This document shows positions 7,844 through 16,671 of a DNA stretch of 64,000 bases, piece after piece. The stretch comes from Candidatus Rhodoferax randersensis. Lineage in GTDB: Bacteria > Pseudomonadota > Gammaproteobacteria > Burkholderiales > Burkholderiaceae_C. The notes under the pieces were generated by a model. That model saw only the letters and a program-made list of their open reading frames with translations. It ran no database searches and had not been told where the DNA came from. The stretch lies in contig JADKEH010000015.1 in NCBI GenBank assembly GCA_016718155.1, positions 119,013 to 183,012 on the forward strand, written 5' to 3'. Numbering within the stretch: position 1 is the first letter of the stretch; every line of letters starts with the position of its first letter. A program made the position numbers and the translations under genes.

Positions 7844-9724
7844 TTAACGCGCTGGTTTGGCGAATCGTTTCTGCGCATCACGCGGCACAAACACCTTGCC
7901 GCCGCCCGCAGGCTTTGAGAACGCGGGTTTGTCAAAAGCGGGCTTGCGCGCGGCAAAGTCACCGCGCGGTGCGGCCACGTGGTTGCGATCGCCGGCAAAA
8001 CGGTCGTTGAAACCACCCTTGCGCTCGTAGCTGAAGCCTTCGCGCGCGCCGCTGCCGCCACGGTCATCGTGCGCGGCAAAGCCACCCGCACCGGAGTTGT
8101 TCCGGTAGCCGCCCGCGCCTGAGTCGCGCTGCCCGGCATCACCTCGCCCCGCGAAGCCGCCGGCGTAGCCCTCGCGGCTGGCGCCAAAGCCTGGCACACG
8201 ACCCGTGCCGCCGCCACCGAACTTGCGGTCACGCGAATGGTGGTCAAAACCGCCGCTGCGCTCGCGGCCACCGAAGCCGGCCTTGGCCGGGCGGGACTCC
8301 GCAAAACGCTGTTGTGGCTCAAGTCCGGGGATGGTCTCGGCTTTGAACTGCTGGCGGCTGTACGCCTCAATGTCAAAGATCTTGCGGCGGTCACGGAACT
8401 CGGCAAACGTGATCGCCAAACCATCGCGCCCGGCGCGACCGGTACGGCCAATGCGGTGGGTGTAGTCCTCTGCCTTCATGGGCAAACCAAAATTGAACAC
8501 GTGGCTGACCGTGGGTACGTCAATACCGCGCGCGGCCACGTCGGTGGCCACCAGAATCTGCACCTGACCTTGGCGCAAGGCCATCAGTCGACGGTTGCGC
8601 AAACCCTGGCTCAGGGCGCCATGCAAGGCCACGGCAGAGAAGCCATCCTGCTGCAAATCATTGGCCAGACCATCGCACTCGATCTGTGTGCTGGCGAAAA
8701 CAATCGCCTGGTTGATGCCGGCGTCGCGCAGCCAATGGTCAAGCAGTTTGCGCTTGTGCTGGGCGTTGTCAGCCCAGAACAGCACCTGTTTGATGTTGGC
8801 GTGTTTTTCCTGCGGTGAGTCAATCTGGATGCGCTGCGGCTCGCGCATGACGCGCGCAGCGAGTTGCTGAATACGCGGTGCAAAGGTAGCGCTGAACATC
8901 ATGGTCTGCTTGCGGCCAATCGTCAGCTGGTTGATCTCGGCCAGATCGTCCGAGAAGCCCAGATCGAGCATGCGATCGGCTTCGTCCACCACCAGAAATT
9001 GCACTTGATCGAGTTTGATCTGCATGGAACGCTGCAGGTCCAGCAGGCGGCCCGGCGTCGCAACGACCAAGTCGGCATTCTGCAGCTTGGCGATCTGCAA
9101 TTGGTAGGGCATGCCGCCAACGATGTTGGCAATGCGCAGACCTCGGCAGTGTTGCACCAGATCGATCGCGTCATGGGCCACCTGCTGGGCCAGTTCACGC
9201 GTCGGGCAAACAATCAACGCGCCCGGCGTTGCGGGCTTGAAGTTGCGGGTGCTGGTAGGGTCTTTGCGCTTGGGGCGCTTGGGTGGGGCTTCACCCTTGG
9301 CGGCAGCGTCCGCAACGGCCTGCTCGAAATCCGCACGCTCCTTCGCCTCAGCTTGGGCATGTTGGGTCAGCAAAGTGTGCAACACGGGCAGCAGAAAGGC
9401 AGCCGTCTTGCCGCTGCCGGTCTGGCTGGAGACCATCAGATCGATGAAACGAGCAGCGTCACCGCCTTGCTGGGTGCCCTGCATCGCCAGTGGAATGGTC
9501 TTGCTTTGGACGGTGGTTGGCTGTGTGAAGCCGAGGTCCTCCACCGCACGAATCAGTTCGGGCGCCAGGCCCAAAAGCAGAAAACCGTTTGGGACGACTT
9601 CAACGGGCGCAGTTGCAGCGCTTGTGTCGAGGGTCGCAACGGCATCCAGGGTCGTTGCAACGATGTCATGGGAAAAAGTATCGACCGGCGAAGAATCGCC
9701 TGTCGCTTGAATAGCGTCAGTCAT
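7844..9724 (-). CDS. DEAD-box ATP-dependent RNA helicase, RhlE-like
   Basis: About 626 residues from the start MTDAIQ (9724); an upstream in-frame start at 9772 is possible but adds unconserved sequence. All helicase motifs are present: Q motif region GFTQPTTVQ, motif I SSQTGSGKT (near residue 100), Ia PTRELAQQ, Ib ATPGRLLD, II DEAD in VVDEADRMLD, III SAT, IV AIVFAS, V ATDVAARGID, VI HRIGRTGRAGRDG. A charged insert of about 45 residues rich in Lys/Glu/Pro lies between motifs I and Ia. The C-terminal 180 residues are Gly/Arg/Phe-rich with many GG and RG pairs, a typical RNA-binding tail. Likely role: unwinding RNA in ribosome assembly or mRNA turnover, especially in the cold. Confidence 0.92.
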   Translation of the reverse strand: MTDAIQATGDSSPVDTFSHDIVATTLDAVATLDTSAATAPVEVVPNGFLLLGLAPELIRAVEDLGFTQPTTVQSKTIPLAMQGTQQGGDAARFIDLMVSSQTGSGKTAAFLLPVLHTLLTQHAQAEAKERADFEQAVADAAAKGEAPPKRPKRKDPTSTRNFKPATPGALIVCPTRELAQQVAHDAIDLVQHCRGLRIANIVGGMPYQLQIAKLQNADLVVATPGRLLDLQRSMQIKLDQVQFLVVDEADRMLDLGFSDDLAEINQLTIGRKQTMMFSATFAPRIQQLAARVMREPQRIQIDSPQEKHANIKQVLFWADNAQHKRKLLDHWLRDAGINQAIVFASTQIECDGLANDLQQDGFSAVALHGALSQGLRNRRLMALRQGQVQILVATDVAARGIDVPTVSHVFNFGLPMKAEDYTHRIGRTGRAGRDGLAITFAEFRDRRKIFDIEAYSRQQFKAETIPGLEPQQRFAESRPAKAGFGGRERSGGFDHHSRDRKFGGGGTGRVPGFGASREGYAGGFAGRGDAGQRDSGAGGYRNNSGAGGFAAHDDRGGSGAREGFSYERKGGFNDRFAGDRNHVAAPRGDFAARKPAFDKPAFSKPAGGGKVFVPRDAQKRFAKPAR

Positions 9725-9985
9725 GAATTTACTCACACGCGAGCGCCGCCGGATAAGCGACTGCTCCGTCAATGGTTAAAAAACATCAACCATCAAACGG
9801 AACCTGCTCTGACTCACAAGGAGTTCAATCAGCGCTGGGGGCCCTTTTTTGCTGGCTCGCGTGGAACCTGCCTTGGACCCTGTGAATGAGGGGAGATGTG
9901 CAAATTTGCACTGCTGTTTTCGGTGCAGCCTTGCATTATGGCACGAGTTCGGGTTTCTACCTAATGCAAATCTTGAGACTTCGAC

Positions 9986-10570
9986 TCATCCCAAATTCAG
10001 AAAGTGCTGACGGTAGTGTTCCAGCTCGTCAATCGATTCATGCACATCGGCCAGGGCGGTGTGTCGCTGCTGCTTCTTGAAGCCCTTGTAGACGTCCGGC
10101 CGCCAGCGCTTGGACAGCTCCTTGAGGGTGCTGACGTCCACGTTGCGATAGTGAAAAAACGCCTCCAGCTTGGGCATGTACTTCGCCAGAAAGCGTCGAT
10201 CCTGTCCAATGCTGTTCCCACAAAGCGGCACGCTTTTCTTGGGCACATACTTGCCAAGAAATTCCACCAATGTGCTTTCCGCGTCCTGTTCGGTCAGCGT
10301 GGAGGCACGTACCTTGTCGGTCAGGCCGCTCTTGCCGTGAGTCCCCTTGTTCCAGGCGTCCATGCCGTCAAGCAGGCTCTCGCTCTGGTGAATCACCAAC
10401 ACCGGCCCCTCCGTACGGCTGTCGAGCTTCGGTCCGGTCACGACGACGGCAATTTCGATGATGCGATCGACCTCCGGGTCAAGGCCTGTCATTTCACAGT
10501 CGAGCCACACCAGATTCAGGTCGGATTTTCCAAGAGATGCGGGGGCAGCGGGCAGCGGGGCGTCAGTCAT
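9986..10570 (-). CDS. orn: Oligoribonuclease
   Basis: 194 residues. A DEDDh 3'-5' exoribonuclease that degrades two- to five-base RNA, including the c-di-GMP product pGpG. Catalytic residues are visible: DCEMTGLD (first Asp and Glu), GNSIGQDRRFL (Asp), and HTALADVHESIDEL (His and Asp). The start MTDAPLPAAP at 10570 is chosen; the frame stays open further upstream but enters the promoter of the divergent M48 gene. Length fits the family (about 180). It may act downstream of the c-di-GMP system encoded by the two GGDEF genes nearby, which is an inference. Confidence 0.93.
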   Translation of the reverse strand: MTDAPLPAAPASLGKSDLNLVWLDCEMTGLDPEVDRIIEIAVVVTGPKLDSRTEGPVLVIHQSESLLDGMDAWNKGTHGKSGLTDKVRASTLTEQDAESTLVEFLGKYVPKKSVPLCGNSIGQDRRFLAKYMPKLEAFFHYRNVDVSTLKELSKRWRPDVYKGFKKQQRHTALADVHESIDELEHYRQHFLNLG

Positions 10571-10607
10571 GCGCTCGATTGTCGCCGATGGCCTACACTC
10601 TGGCGCC

Positions 10608-11885
10608 ATGGTCGAACCGAATCCCTTTACCACCGCTCCCATCATGCTGAGTCTGGCGTTTGCTGTTGCGTTGCTGACAGGGTTTGTCATGAGCGTCTGG
10701 CTGACCTCGCGCCAAATGCGTCATGTGGCCCAGCACCGTGGGACGGTACCCGCCGCATTCGCCCAGACCATTTCCCTCACCGCGCACCAGAAGGCCGCCG
10801 ACTACACCGTGGCCAAAGCCAGGGTGGGTTTGATCGAGATTGCCTTGGGCGTGGTCGCGCTGTTGGGCTGGACTCTGCTGGGTGGGCTTGACGCGGTCAA
10901 CCGGGCACTGCTGACGCACATGGATGGCGGCATGCTGCAGCAGCTCGCCCTTCTGGCCAGCTTCGCGCTGATCAGCGGCGCGATCGACCTGCCGCTGAGC
11001 TGGTACCAGACCTTCGTGCTGGAGGCACGTTTTGGCTTCAACAAGATGACGCTGGGACTGTGGTTGTCGGACTTGCTCAAATCCACTGCCATGGCAACTC
11101 TGATTGGCATGCCGGTCGCAGCGGCCATCCTCTGGCTGATGGGCGCTACCGGACCGGCATGGTGGCTATGGGCCTGGGGGCTCTGGATGGGCTTCAACCT
11201 GTTGCTGCTGATGATTTATCCAACGTTCATCGCCCCGCTGTTCAACCAGTTCAAGCCGCTGGAAGACGAAACGCTCAAGACGCGCGTCACCGCATTGATG
11301 CAGCGCTGCGGTTTTGCCGCCAAGGGCTTGTTCGTGATGGATGGCAGCAAGCGTAGCGCCCATGGCAACGCGTACTTCACTGGCTTTGGAGCTGCCAAGC
11401 GCGTGGTGTTCTATGACACGCTGCTGGCCAAACTCTCGCCGGGTGAAGTGGATGCGGTACTGGCGCATGAACTGGGACACTTCAAACACAAGCACATCAT
11501 CAAGCGGATTGTGGCCATGTTCGCCATCAGCCTGGCTGGCTTTGCCCTGCTGGGCTGGGTCGCCAGCAAGCCCTGGTTTTACCTGGGCTTGGGTGTCACC
11601 CCCAATTTCGGTGTGCCCAATGACGCGCTGGCCCTGCTGTTGTTCATGCTGGTGATCCCGACCTTTGGCTTCTTCCTCTCACCGGTATTTGCGCAACTGT
11701 CGCGTCGGCACGAGTTCGAGGCCGACGCCTATGCCGCCGCACATACCAGCGCCAGCGAACTGGGCAGCGCCTTGCTCAAACTGTACGAAGACAACGCCTC
11801 GACCCTCACACCCGACCCGGTCTATGTGAAATTTCACTACTCGCATCCACCGGCTTCCGAGCGCCTGTCGCGTTTGCATGGCTGA
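10608..11885 (+). CDS. M48 family membrane metallopeptidase (Ste24/CAAX protease-like)
   Basis: About 425 residues with several hydrophobic segments: an N-terminal one (LSLAFAVALLTGFVMSV), a pair near 65-115, a pair near 150-200, and two after the active site. The zinc motif HELGH lies at residues 287-291, and the third ligand Glu is in RRHEFEADAYAA. This is the Ste24-type layout with the active site between membrane segments. Role by family: cleavage of membrane or misfolded proteins. In bacteria without prenylated substrates the natural substrate is unknown. Start could also be the ATG at 10644. It is followed closely by phhB and rsgA. Confidence 0.9.
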   Translation: MVEPNPFTTAPIMLSLAFAVALLTGFVMSVWLTSRQMRHVAQHRGTVPAAFAQTISLTAHQKAADYTVAKARVGLIEIALGVVALLGWTLLGGLDAVNRALLTHMDGGMLQQLALLASFALISGAIDLPLSWYQTFVLEARFGFNKMTLGLWLSDLLKSTAMATLIGMPVAAAILWLMGATGPAWWLWAWGLWMGFNLLLLMIYPTFIAPLFNQFKPLEDETLKTRVTALMQRCGFAAKGLFVMDGSKRSAHGNAYFTGFGAAKRVVFYDTLLAKLSPGEVDAVLAHELGHFKHKHIIKRIVAMFAISLAGFALLGWVASKPWFYLGLGVTPNFGVPNDALALLLFMLVIPTFGFFLSPVFAQLSRRHEFEADAYAAAHTSASELGSALLKLYEDNASTLTPDPVYVKFHYSHPPASERLSRLHG

Positions 11886-11904
11886 TAACCGCAAGGACTG
11901 ACCC

Positions 11905-12240
11905 ATGGGCAGCATGTTGAATATCAAGAATTGGTCCGGACAGCAGCGTTTGGCGCTCACGGCTACCCAAGTCGTTGCGGGGCTGGCCAAGCTCGATGGC
12001 TGGCGCCTGCATGGCGAAGCGGCGCAGGTCGCGATCGAGAAGACCTTTCGGTTCGACAACTTCGACGAGACCATGGCCTTCGTGAACAGCGTGGCCTTTA
12101 TCGCCAAGCGACAAGATCACCATCCGGAGATGCTGTTGACCTACAACCGCTGCGTCGTGCGCTTCAATACGCACGATGTCGGCGGCATCTCCGTCACCGA
12201 TATCGAATGCGCCGCGCAAGTCGACGCGTTACTCGCATGA
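11905..12240 (+). CDS. phhB: Pterin-4a-carbinolamine dehydratase
   Basis: 111 residues. It dehydrates 4a-hydroxytetrahydrobiopterin during aromatic amino-acid hydroxylation. The family core is visible: GWRLHGEAAQVAIEKTFRF, then FVNSVAFIAKRQDHHPEM with the conserved His-His-Pro active-site motif, then VRFNTHDVGGISVTD. ATG at 11905 has AAGGAC eight bases upstream. No phenylalanine hydroxylase gene is in the window, so a moonlighting role cannot be excluded. It lies 19 bases after the M48 gene and 22 bases before the proposed rsgA start, suggesting one transcript. Confidence 0.9.
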   Translation: MGSMLNIKNWSGQQRLALTATQVVAGLAKLDGWRLHGEAAQVAIEKTFRFDNFDETMAFVNSVAFIAKRQDHHPEMLLTYNRCVVRFNTHDVGGISVTDIECAAQVDALLA

Positions 12241-12262
12241 ACAGTGGCTCGGGAGCGCCAGC

Positions 12263-13183
12263 TTGACCGAAAAAGCCGCCCTTGATCACGGCCTGATTGT
12301 GGCCAACTACGGGCGCCACTTTCTGGTTGAAACGCCGCAGGGCCAGCGCTTGATCTGTCATTCACGCGGCAAAAAGAGCCAAGGCGTGGTTGGTGACCGA
12401 GTAATGTGGCAGGCGACCAGGGACGAGGGCACGATTGAACGCATTGAGCCGCGCCGCAACCTGTTCTACAGGCAGGATGAGATCCGCACCAAGTCCTTTG
12501 CCGCCAACCTTGATCATGTGTTGATCCTGCTCGCCGCGGAGCCCGAGTTCTCAAGCAGCCAACTGTCCCGCGCGCTGATCGCGGCCGAGGCGCAGCACAT
12601 CACGCCCATCATCGCGCTCAACAAAAGTGACCTGGTCGAGCCCTTCGCCCGCGCTTGGGAGTGGCTACGACCCTACCGGCAAATGCATTACGGCGTGCTA
12701 CCCCTGTCGCTCAGGCGTTCCGGTGACGTCGACCGGGCGGAGTTGCTCAAGCTGCTGGCCGGCAAGACCACGCTGGTGCTGGGCCCCTCTGGCGCCGGCA
12801 AGAGCACCTTGATCAATCTGATGTGTCCTGGCGCGCTGGCGCAGACGAACGGACTCTCCCAGGCCTTGAACACGGGCAAGCACACCACCACCAGTACCAC
12901 CTGGTACTGGGTCGATGCCGACCGCACCACCGCCTTGATTGATTCGCCCGGCTTCCAGGAGTTTGGTCTGAACCACATCGATCCCGCTCAATTGGCGGCC
13001 TACATGCCAGACCTCAAACCTCATGTGGCCAACTGCAAGTTCTACAACTGCAGCCATTTGCACGAACCCGGTTGCGGTGTGATGGCAGCGGTAAAAGCAG
13101 GCCCGGATGCCGGTGGCATCAGCGAGAACCGCTACAAAATCTATAGCGAACTGTACGCCGAGTTGAGTCAGAGTCGATACTGA
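12263..13183 (+). CDS. rsgA: Ribosome small-subunit-dependent GTPase A
   Basis: 306 residues. A circularly permuted GTPase that acts late in 30S maturation. Order of parts: an N-terminal OB-fold (GLIVANYGRHFLVET), then G4 NKSD (near residue 118), G1 P-loop LGPSGAGKST (near 175), G3 DSPGFQEFG, and a C-terminal zinc knuckle CKFYNCSHLHEPGC. The permuted order G4-G1-G3 is diagnostic. I chose the TTG at 12263 because GGGAG lies eight bases upstream; no ATG is available in frame near this point, and the frame upstream overlaps phhB. Confidence 0.92.
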   Translation: MTEKAALDHGLIVANYGRHFLVETPQGQRLICHSRGKKSQGVVGDRVMWQATRDEGTIERIEPRRNLFYRQDEIRTKSFAANLDHVLILLAAEPEFSSSQLSRALIAAEAQHITPIIALNKSDLVEPFARAWEWLRPYRQMHYGVLPLSLRRSGDVDRAELLKLLAGKTTLVLGPSGAGKSTLINLMCPGALAQTNGLSQALNTGKHTTTSTTWYWVDADRTTALIDSPGFQEFGLNHIDPAQLAAYMPDLKPHVANCKFYNCSHLHEPGCGVMAAVKAGPDAGGISENRYKIYSELYAELSQSRY

Positions 13184-13201
13184 TCGGGCCGCTGGTCCGA
13201 T

Positions 13202-14179
13202 CTAGCCAAGCAATCGTGCCAGGGTCAGCAAGGCCAGCAGGACCATCCACAACACGACAGAGCGCCACACCAGACCAACCACGATGCGCAGATGGGCGAA
13301 TTCGGGCACCTGACCTGGCACCGGTTCTCGCTCACCTTCGCGACGCTCCTGTCCCGATAACACCCCCGCCGGAACGGGACTGGCATAGCCGTCTCCAAGT
13401 CGAATGTTGACGGCGCCCGAGGTGGCGGCCAAAACGATATCGTCGTTGTCTCGCGACGCTCGTAGCTCGCAATTGCGCCAACTGTCGATCGCATCCTCGA
13501 AGCTGCCAACCACCGCAAAGGCCATGGCGGTGATTCTGGCCGGGATCCAGTCAATGATGGTCCAGGCGTCGCGGGCAGTTTCCTGCAGGGCGTCACTGAC
13601 CGGCAAATCTTGACGGGCGCTCTTGTGCCGCCAGTAACGCGCGACGAACTCGCTCAGGCGGTACAACACGGCCCCCGCCGGGCCCAGCCCAAAAGCGGCT
13701 AGCACCGAGAACCACGCCAAGACACCAAACACATGCCGGTGTGCCGCCAGTACCGAGTGCTCGATCACATGCCGCACCAGGTCCGCGCGGCGCAATTCGC
13801 TGTCATCCAACTGGCGCCATTTGGCCAACAACGCTGCGGCACGGTCATCGTCGCCATCCGCCAGCGCATCCCGTATCTCTGTGAAGTGAAAACTGAATTG
13901 CCGAAATCCGAGCGTCACATAGAGCACCACGACGCTCCAAACCGTAGCGGCCGGCCAGCCAAGCCACTCGTTGAGGAGCCAATAGATGGCAAGTGTCAAC
14001 AGCGACGGCGCGCCGACGGCAACACTCCAGGCCAGCCAGCCATGATGCGGCTGACCAGCGTCAAAATTACGCGCACTCCAACGCACCCATGCGCGCAGCC
14101 CCACATGCACCGGATTGCCACGGCCCAGAGGTCGGGCTTGTTCAAGCAACAACGCAAACAAGACGGCAAGAAAGCTCAT
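13202..14179 (-). CDS. CobD/CbiB-family (AmpE-like) membrane protein
   Basis: 325 residues. Hydrophobic segments near the N-terminus (LAVLFALLLEQ), at about 50-95, at 150-175 and at the C-terminus (VVLWMVLLALLTLARLLG) indicate an inner-membrane protein. The opening pattern ending LLLEQARPLG and the central DLVRHVIEHSVLAAHRHVFG segment resemble the CobD/CbiB/AmpE superfamily. No cobalamin genes are nearby, so an AmpE-like or unknown role is more likely than adenosylcobinamide synthesis. Its upstream sequence runs straight into the G tract, so its promoter cannot be read. Confidence 0.75.
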   Translation of the reverse strand: MSFLAVLFALLLEQARPLGRGNPVHVGLRAWVRWSARNFDAGQPHHGWLAWSVAVGAPSLLTLAIYWLLNEWLGWPAATVWSVVVLYVTLGFRQFSFHFTEIRDALADGDDDRAAALLAKWRQLDDSELRRADLVRHVIEHSVLAAHRHVFGVLAWFSVLAAFGLGPAGAVLYRLSEFVARYWRHKSARQDLPVSDALQETARDAWTIIDWIPARITAMAFAVVGSFEDAIDSWRNCELRASRDNDDIVLAATSGAVNIRLGDGYASPVPAGVLSGQERREGEREPVPGQVPEFAHLRIVVGLVWRSVVLWMVLLALLTLARLLG

Positions 14180-14185
14180 GCGAGG

Positions 14186-14561
14186 ATAAGGCCCCCGGCG
14201 GCCCCCCGGGGGGCGGGCCGGGGGGGGGGGGGGGCCGAGGGGGGGTGCCTCCAGAAAAATCGTTTGGCTGCGGTGGTGGGGGGGGGCGGGGGGCCCAGGG
14301 GGGGAGGGGGGCCGGGGCGGGGGGGGCGCGGGGGCGGCGGGCGCCGGGGGCGGGGCGGCGGGCCGGGGGCCCCGCCCGGGGGCCCCCCGCCCGGCGGGCG
14401 CCCGGGGGGCGGGCGGGGGCGCGGGGGGGGGGGGTGGGGGGGCGCCCTGGAGTGGGGGGGGGGGGGCGGGTTGCGGGGGAAGGGGGGCGCCCCGGAGGGG
14501 GGGGGGCGGCCGCCCGCCGGGCAGGGGGGGGGGGGGGGGGGGGCGGGGGGGGGGGGGCCCC
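14186..14561. other. Low-complexity poly-G tract, probable sequence artefact
   Basis: About 370 bases composed almost wholly of G on the plus strand with scattered C and a few A/T. It includes G runs longer than 15. A short normal-looking island sits at about 14247-14278. Open frames across it encode only Gly/Arg/Pro/Ala and are not genes. It separates the start of the CobD-like gene from the stop of the CoA pyrophosphatase gene. Dark-cycle G calls or a collapsed gap in assembly explain it better than biology. Confidence 0.85.
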
Positions 14562-14610
14562 CTACGAGTCCAACCCCGACCAAGCCCACGCAGACCGACT
14601 TAGGGCGACC

Positions 14611-15311
14611 TCAGGCAGCCAGAAAACGATAGAAATTGCGCAACATGCCCGCCGTGGCACCCCATATGAAGCGCTCGGTTTCACCGTCCAGATAGGGCAT
14701 GGACAACCACTCGCGCCGGACCCCCTGCCACTCGAGGCTGTGACGGCGGTGGTTGGCTGGATTCATCAGAAACTCCAGGGGCACTTCGAAGACATCAGCC
14801 ACTTCACCGGCATTGAGACTGAGTTTGAAGCCTGGAGTGACCAAGGCGATCACCGGCGAAATGATAAAAGCGCTGCCGGTGACGTAGCTCGGCAACACAC
14901 CAACCACCTGCACCAGCGTGGGGTCCAGGCCAACCTCCTCCTGCGCTTCACGCAGCGCCGTGGCGGACGCATCGGCATCGCCCGCATCAACCTTGCCGCC
15001 GGGGAAGGCGACTTGTCCGGAGTGGTTGACCAGATGCGCGGTACGCTGCGTCAGCAGCACGGTCGGTTGAGCCCGCATCACAATAGGCACCAACACCGCC
15101 GCGTGCACCGGTGCACGGTCCGTGAAGCGCACCTCCGTGTGCAGCTCAGGCGTCCAGGCGGGGGAGCATCAAAGCGCTGGCGAATCGCCTCGGGCTGCAA
15201 TGTAGCCCGAGCGACGGCGGCCAAGTGGTGATCAACCGCGTCCACTGGGATCTTGCGTGGGTCGAAGTTGGGCAACTTGGACAATGCGGTAACGGGGCCT
15301 TGGTCTTTCAA
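14611..15311 (-). CDS. CoA pyrophosphatase (Nudix hydrolase), frameshifted
   Basis: The main frame (14611-15132) holds the CoAse signature LLTQRTAHLVNHSGQVAFPGG overlapping a Nudix box (GKVDAGDAD... LREAQEEVGL). The family cleaves CoA to 3',5'-ADP and phosphopantetheine. The N-terminal 50 residues (MKDQGPVTALSKLPNFDPRK...) lie in another frame starting at 15311. Joining the two near 15160-15170 restores PPPWTPELHTEVRFTD, so one base is missing next to a GGGGG run. I treat this as one gene with a one-base deletion, either a sequencing error or a real mutation. A terminator lies just upstream, between it and rplS. Confidence 0.85.
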
Positions 15312-15324
15312 ACTTTCGACTCAC

Positions 15325-15362
15325 AAAAAAAGCCGCTTCGCGCGTGCGCTGAAGCGGCTTTT
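15325..15362 (-). terminator. Intrinsic terminator after rplS
   Basis: The perfect 12-base arms AAAAGCCGCTTC and GAAGCGGCTTTT surround an 11-base loop. On the minus strand the stem is followed by seven T. It ends the rpsP-rimM-trmD-rplS transcript 20 bases after the rplS stop. Confidence 0.88.
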
Positions 15363-15381
15363 GCCAGATTCACCGACCGGC

Positions 15382-15753
15382 TCAGGCGGCGGTCTTCTTG
15401 GCTGGCAGTTTTTCCTTGATACGGGCCGACTTGCCGCTGCGGTCACGCAGGTAGTACAGCTTGGCGCGGCGCACATCACCACGGCGCTTGACTTCAATGC
15501 CAGCGATCAGCGGGCTGTAGGTCTGGAACGTACGCTCCACGCCTTCACCGCTGGAGATCTTGCGAACGATAAAGCCACTGTTGAGGCCGCGGTTGCGCTT
15601 GGCGATCACCACGCCTTCATAGGCCTGCACACGTTTGCGGCTACCTTCCACCACGTTGACACTGACGATAACGGTATCGCCAGGGGCGAAATCGGGAATG
15701 GTCTTCCCGAGGCGAGCAATTTCTTCTTGCTCAAGAGTCTGCAAAAGATTCAT
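15382..15753 (-). CDS. rplS: 50S ribosomal protein L19
   Basis: 123 residues, a normal length for bL19. The sequence from MNLLQTLEQEEIAR through IPDFAPGDTVIVSVNVVEG, RVQAYEGVVIAKRNRG and YYLRDRSGKSARIKE is the typical L19 core. It lies at the 30S-50S interface of the ribosome. It is the last gene of the rpsP operon, separated from trmD by 163 bases that hold a possible extra promoter (TATAAT on the minus strand at 15856-15861). A strong terminator follows. Confidence 0.97.
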   Translation of the reverse strand: MNLLQTLEQEEIARLGKTIPDFAPGDTVIVSVNVVEGSRKRVQAYEGVVIAKRNRGLNSGFIVRKISSGEGVERTFQTYSPLIAGIEVKRRGDVRRAKLYYLRDRSGKSARIKEKLPAKKTAA

Positions 15754-15855
15754 GATTTCCTCAAATGATCTTGCTCACACCAGTGCCGACATGGCACTAA
15801 AAATCTCATGACGCAAAGCGTCGAAACGGCTGGGCAGAGGATCGGATAGCCCATC

Positions 15856-15861
15856 ATTATA
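15856..15861 (-). promoter_or_regulatory. Possible -10 box of an rplS promoter
   Basis: A perfect TATAAT is read on the minus strand about 100 bases before rplS, inside the 163-base gap after trmD. No good -35 box is visible. It could let rplS be transcribed separately from the upstream operon. Confidence 0.4.
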
Positions 15862-15916
15862 GCAGTGTCGTAGCGCCCTGATCGACATCATGACAAGACG
15901 CATGGCCAGGGCGCTC

Positions 15917-16660
15917 TCAGCGGTTGAGCAAAAAGGCTTCGTCCTGGGCCGACAAGCGCCCTGCCGCACGAGCTTGCGCGATCAGATCGGGACGATGCTG
16001 CGCGGTCAGGCTCAGGCGCTGCTCACGCCGCCAGCGCTCAATCTGGACATGGTGGCCGGACAACAGCACCTCGGGAACCGGCACGCCGTGCCATCGCTCG
16101 GGCCGGGTGTAGTGCGGACAATCCAGCAAGCCATCCAGAGCGGGGTTGAAGCTGTCCAACATGTGGCTGTCTGAATCGTTCAGCACACCAGGCTGCAGCC
16201 GGGCGACGGCATCCAGCAATGCCATGGCAGCGATTTCGCCACCCGACAGTACAAAGTCGCCCAGGCTGATCTGCTCGTCTACATGCGCGTCAATGAAACG
16301 CTGGTCGAGGCCCTCGTAGCGGCCGCAGACCAGGACAGCACCGTCGCTATTAGCCCAGCGCTGCACGGTGCTGTGGTCAAGCCGGCTCCCTATTGGCGAG
16401 AACAGCAGCACGGGTGGCGTGACGCCACGCTGCGTCTCGATCTCGCGCAAGCAGGCGGCCAATGGTTCGGCCATCATCACCATGCCCGGACCGCCACCAA
16501 AGGGCCGGTCATCGACGCGCCGGTAGTTGCCTGGCGCATGATCACGCGGGTTGTTCAGCTTGACGTCAACCTGAGCGCTTTCGAACGCGCGCCGGGTGAT
16601 GCCGCTCACAAGAAACGGCGCAAACAACTCGGGGAACAGCGTGACGACATCAAAGCGCAT
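15917..16660 (-). CDS. trmD: tRNA (guanine-N1)-methyltransferase
   Basis: 247 residues. It methylates G37 of tRNAs read by certain Leu, Pro and Arg codons, using S-adenosylmethionine bound in a deep trefoil knot. Visible family segments: MRFDVVTLFPELF, RPFGGGPGMVM, FSPIGSRLDHSTVQRW, the knot CGRYEGLDQRF and SLGDFVLSGGE, and the C-terminal HYTRPERWHGVPVPEVLLSG. It lies 11 bases after rimM in the conserved ribosomal operon. Confidence 0.97.
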   Translation of the reverse strand: MRFDVVTLFPELFAPFLVSGITRRAFESAQVDVKLNNPRDHAPGNYRRVDDRPFGGGPGMVMMAEPLAACLREIETQRGVTPPVLLFSPIGSRLDHSTVQRWANSDGAVLVCGRYEGLDQRFIDAHVDEQISLGDFVLSGGEIAAMALLDAVARLQPGVLNDSDSHMLDSFNPALDGLLDCPHYTRPERWHGVPVPEVLLSGHHVQIERWRREQRLSLTAQHRPDLIAQARAAGRLSAQDEAFLLNR

Positions 16661-16671
16661 GGCTCAGGCCG

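Noticed and set aside
13202..14179. Assignment as cobalamin biosynthesis protein CobD
   Set aside because: Only the superfamily resemblance is visible, and no other cobalamin genes are near; an AmpE-like or unknown role is kept open.
13733..15231. Long frames through the poly-G tract (Gly/Arg/Pro-rich proteins)
   Set aside because: They exist only because G runs contain no stop codons. They read through the artefact and antisense to the Nudix and CobD-like genes.
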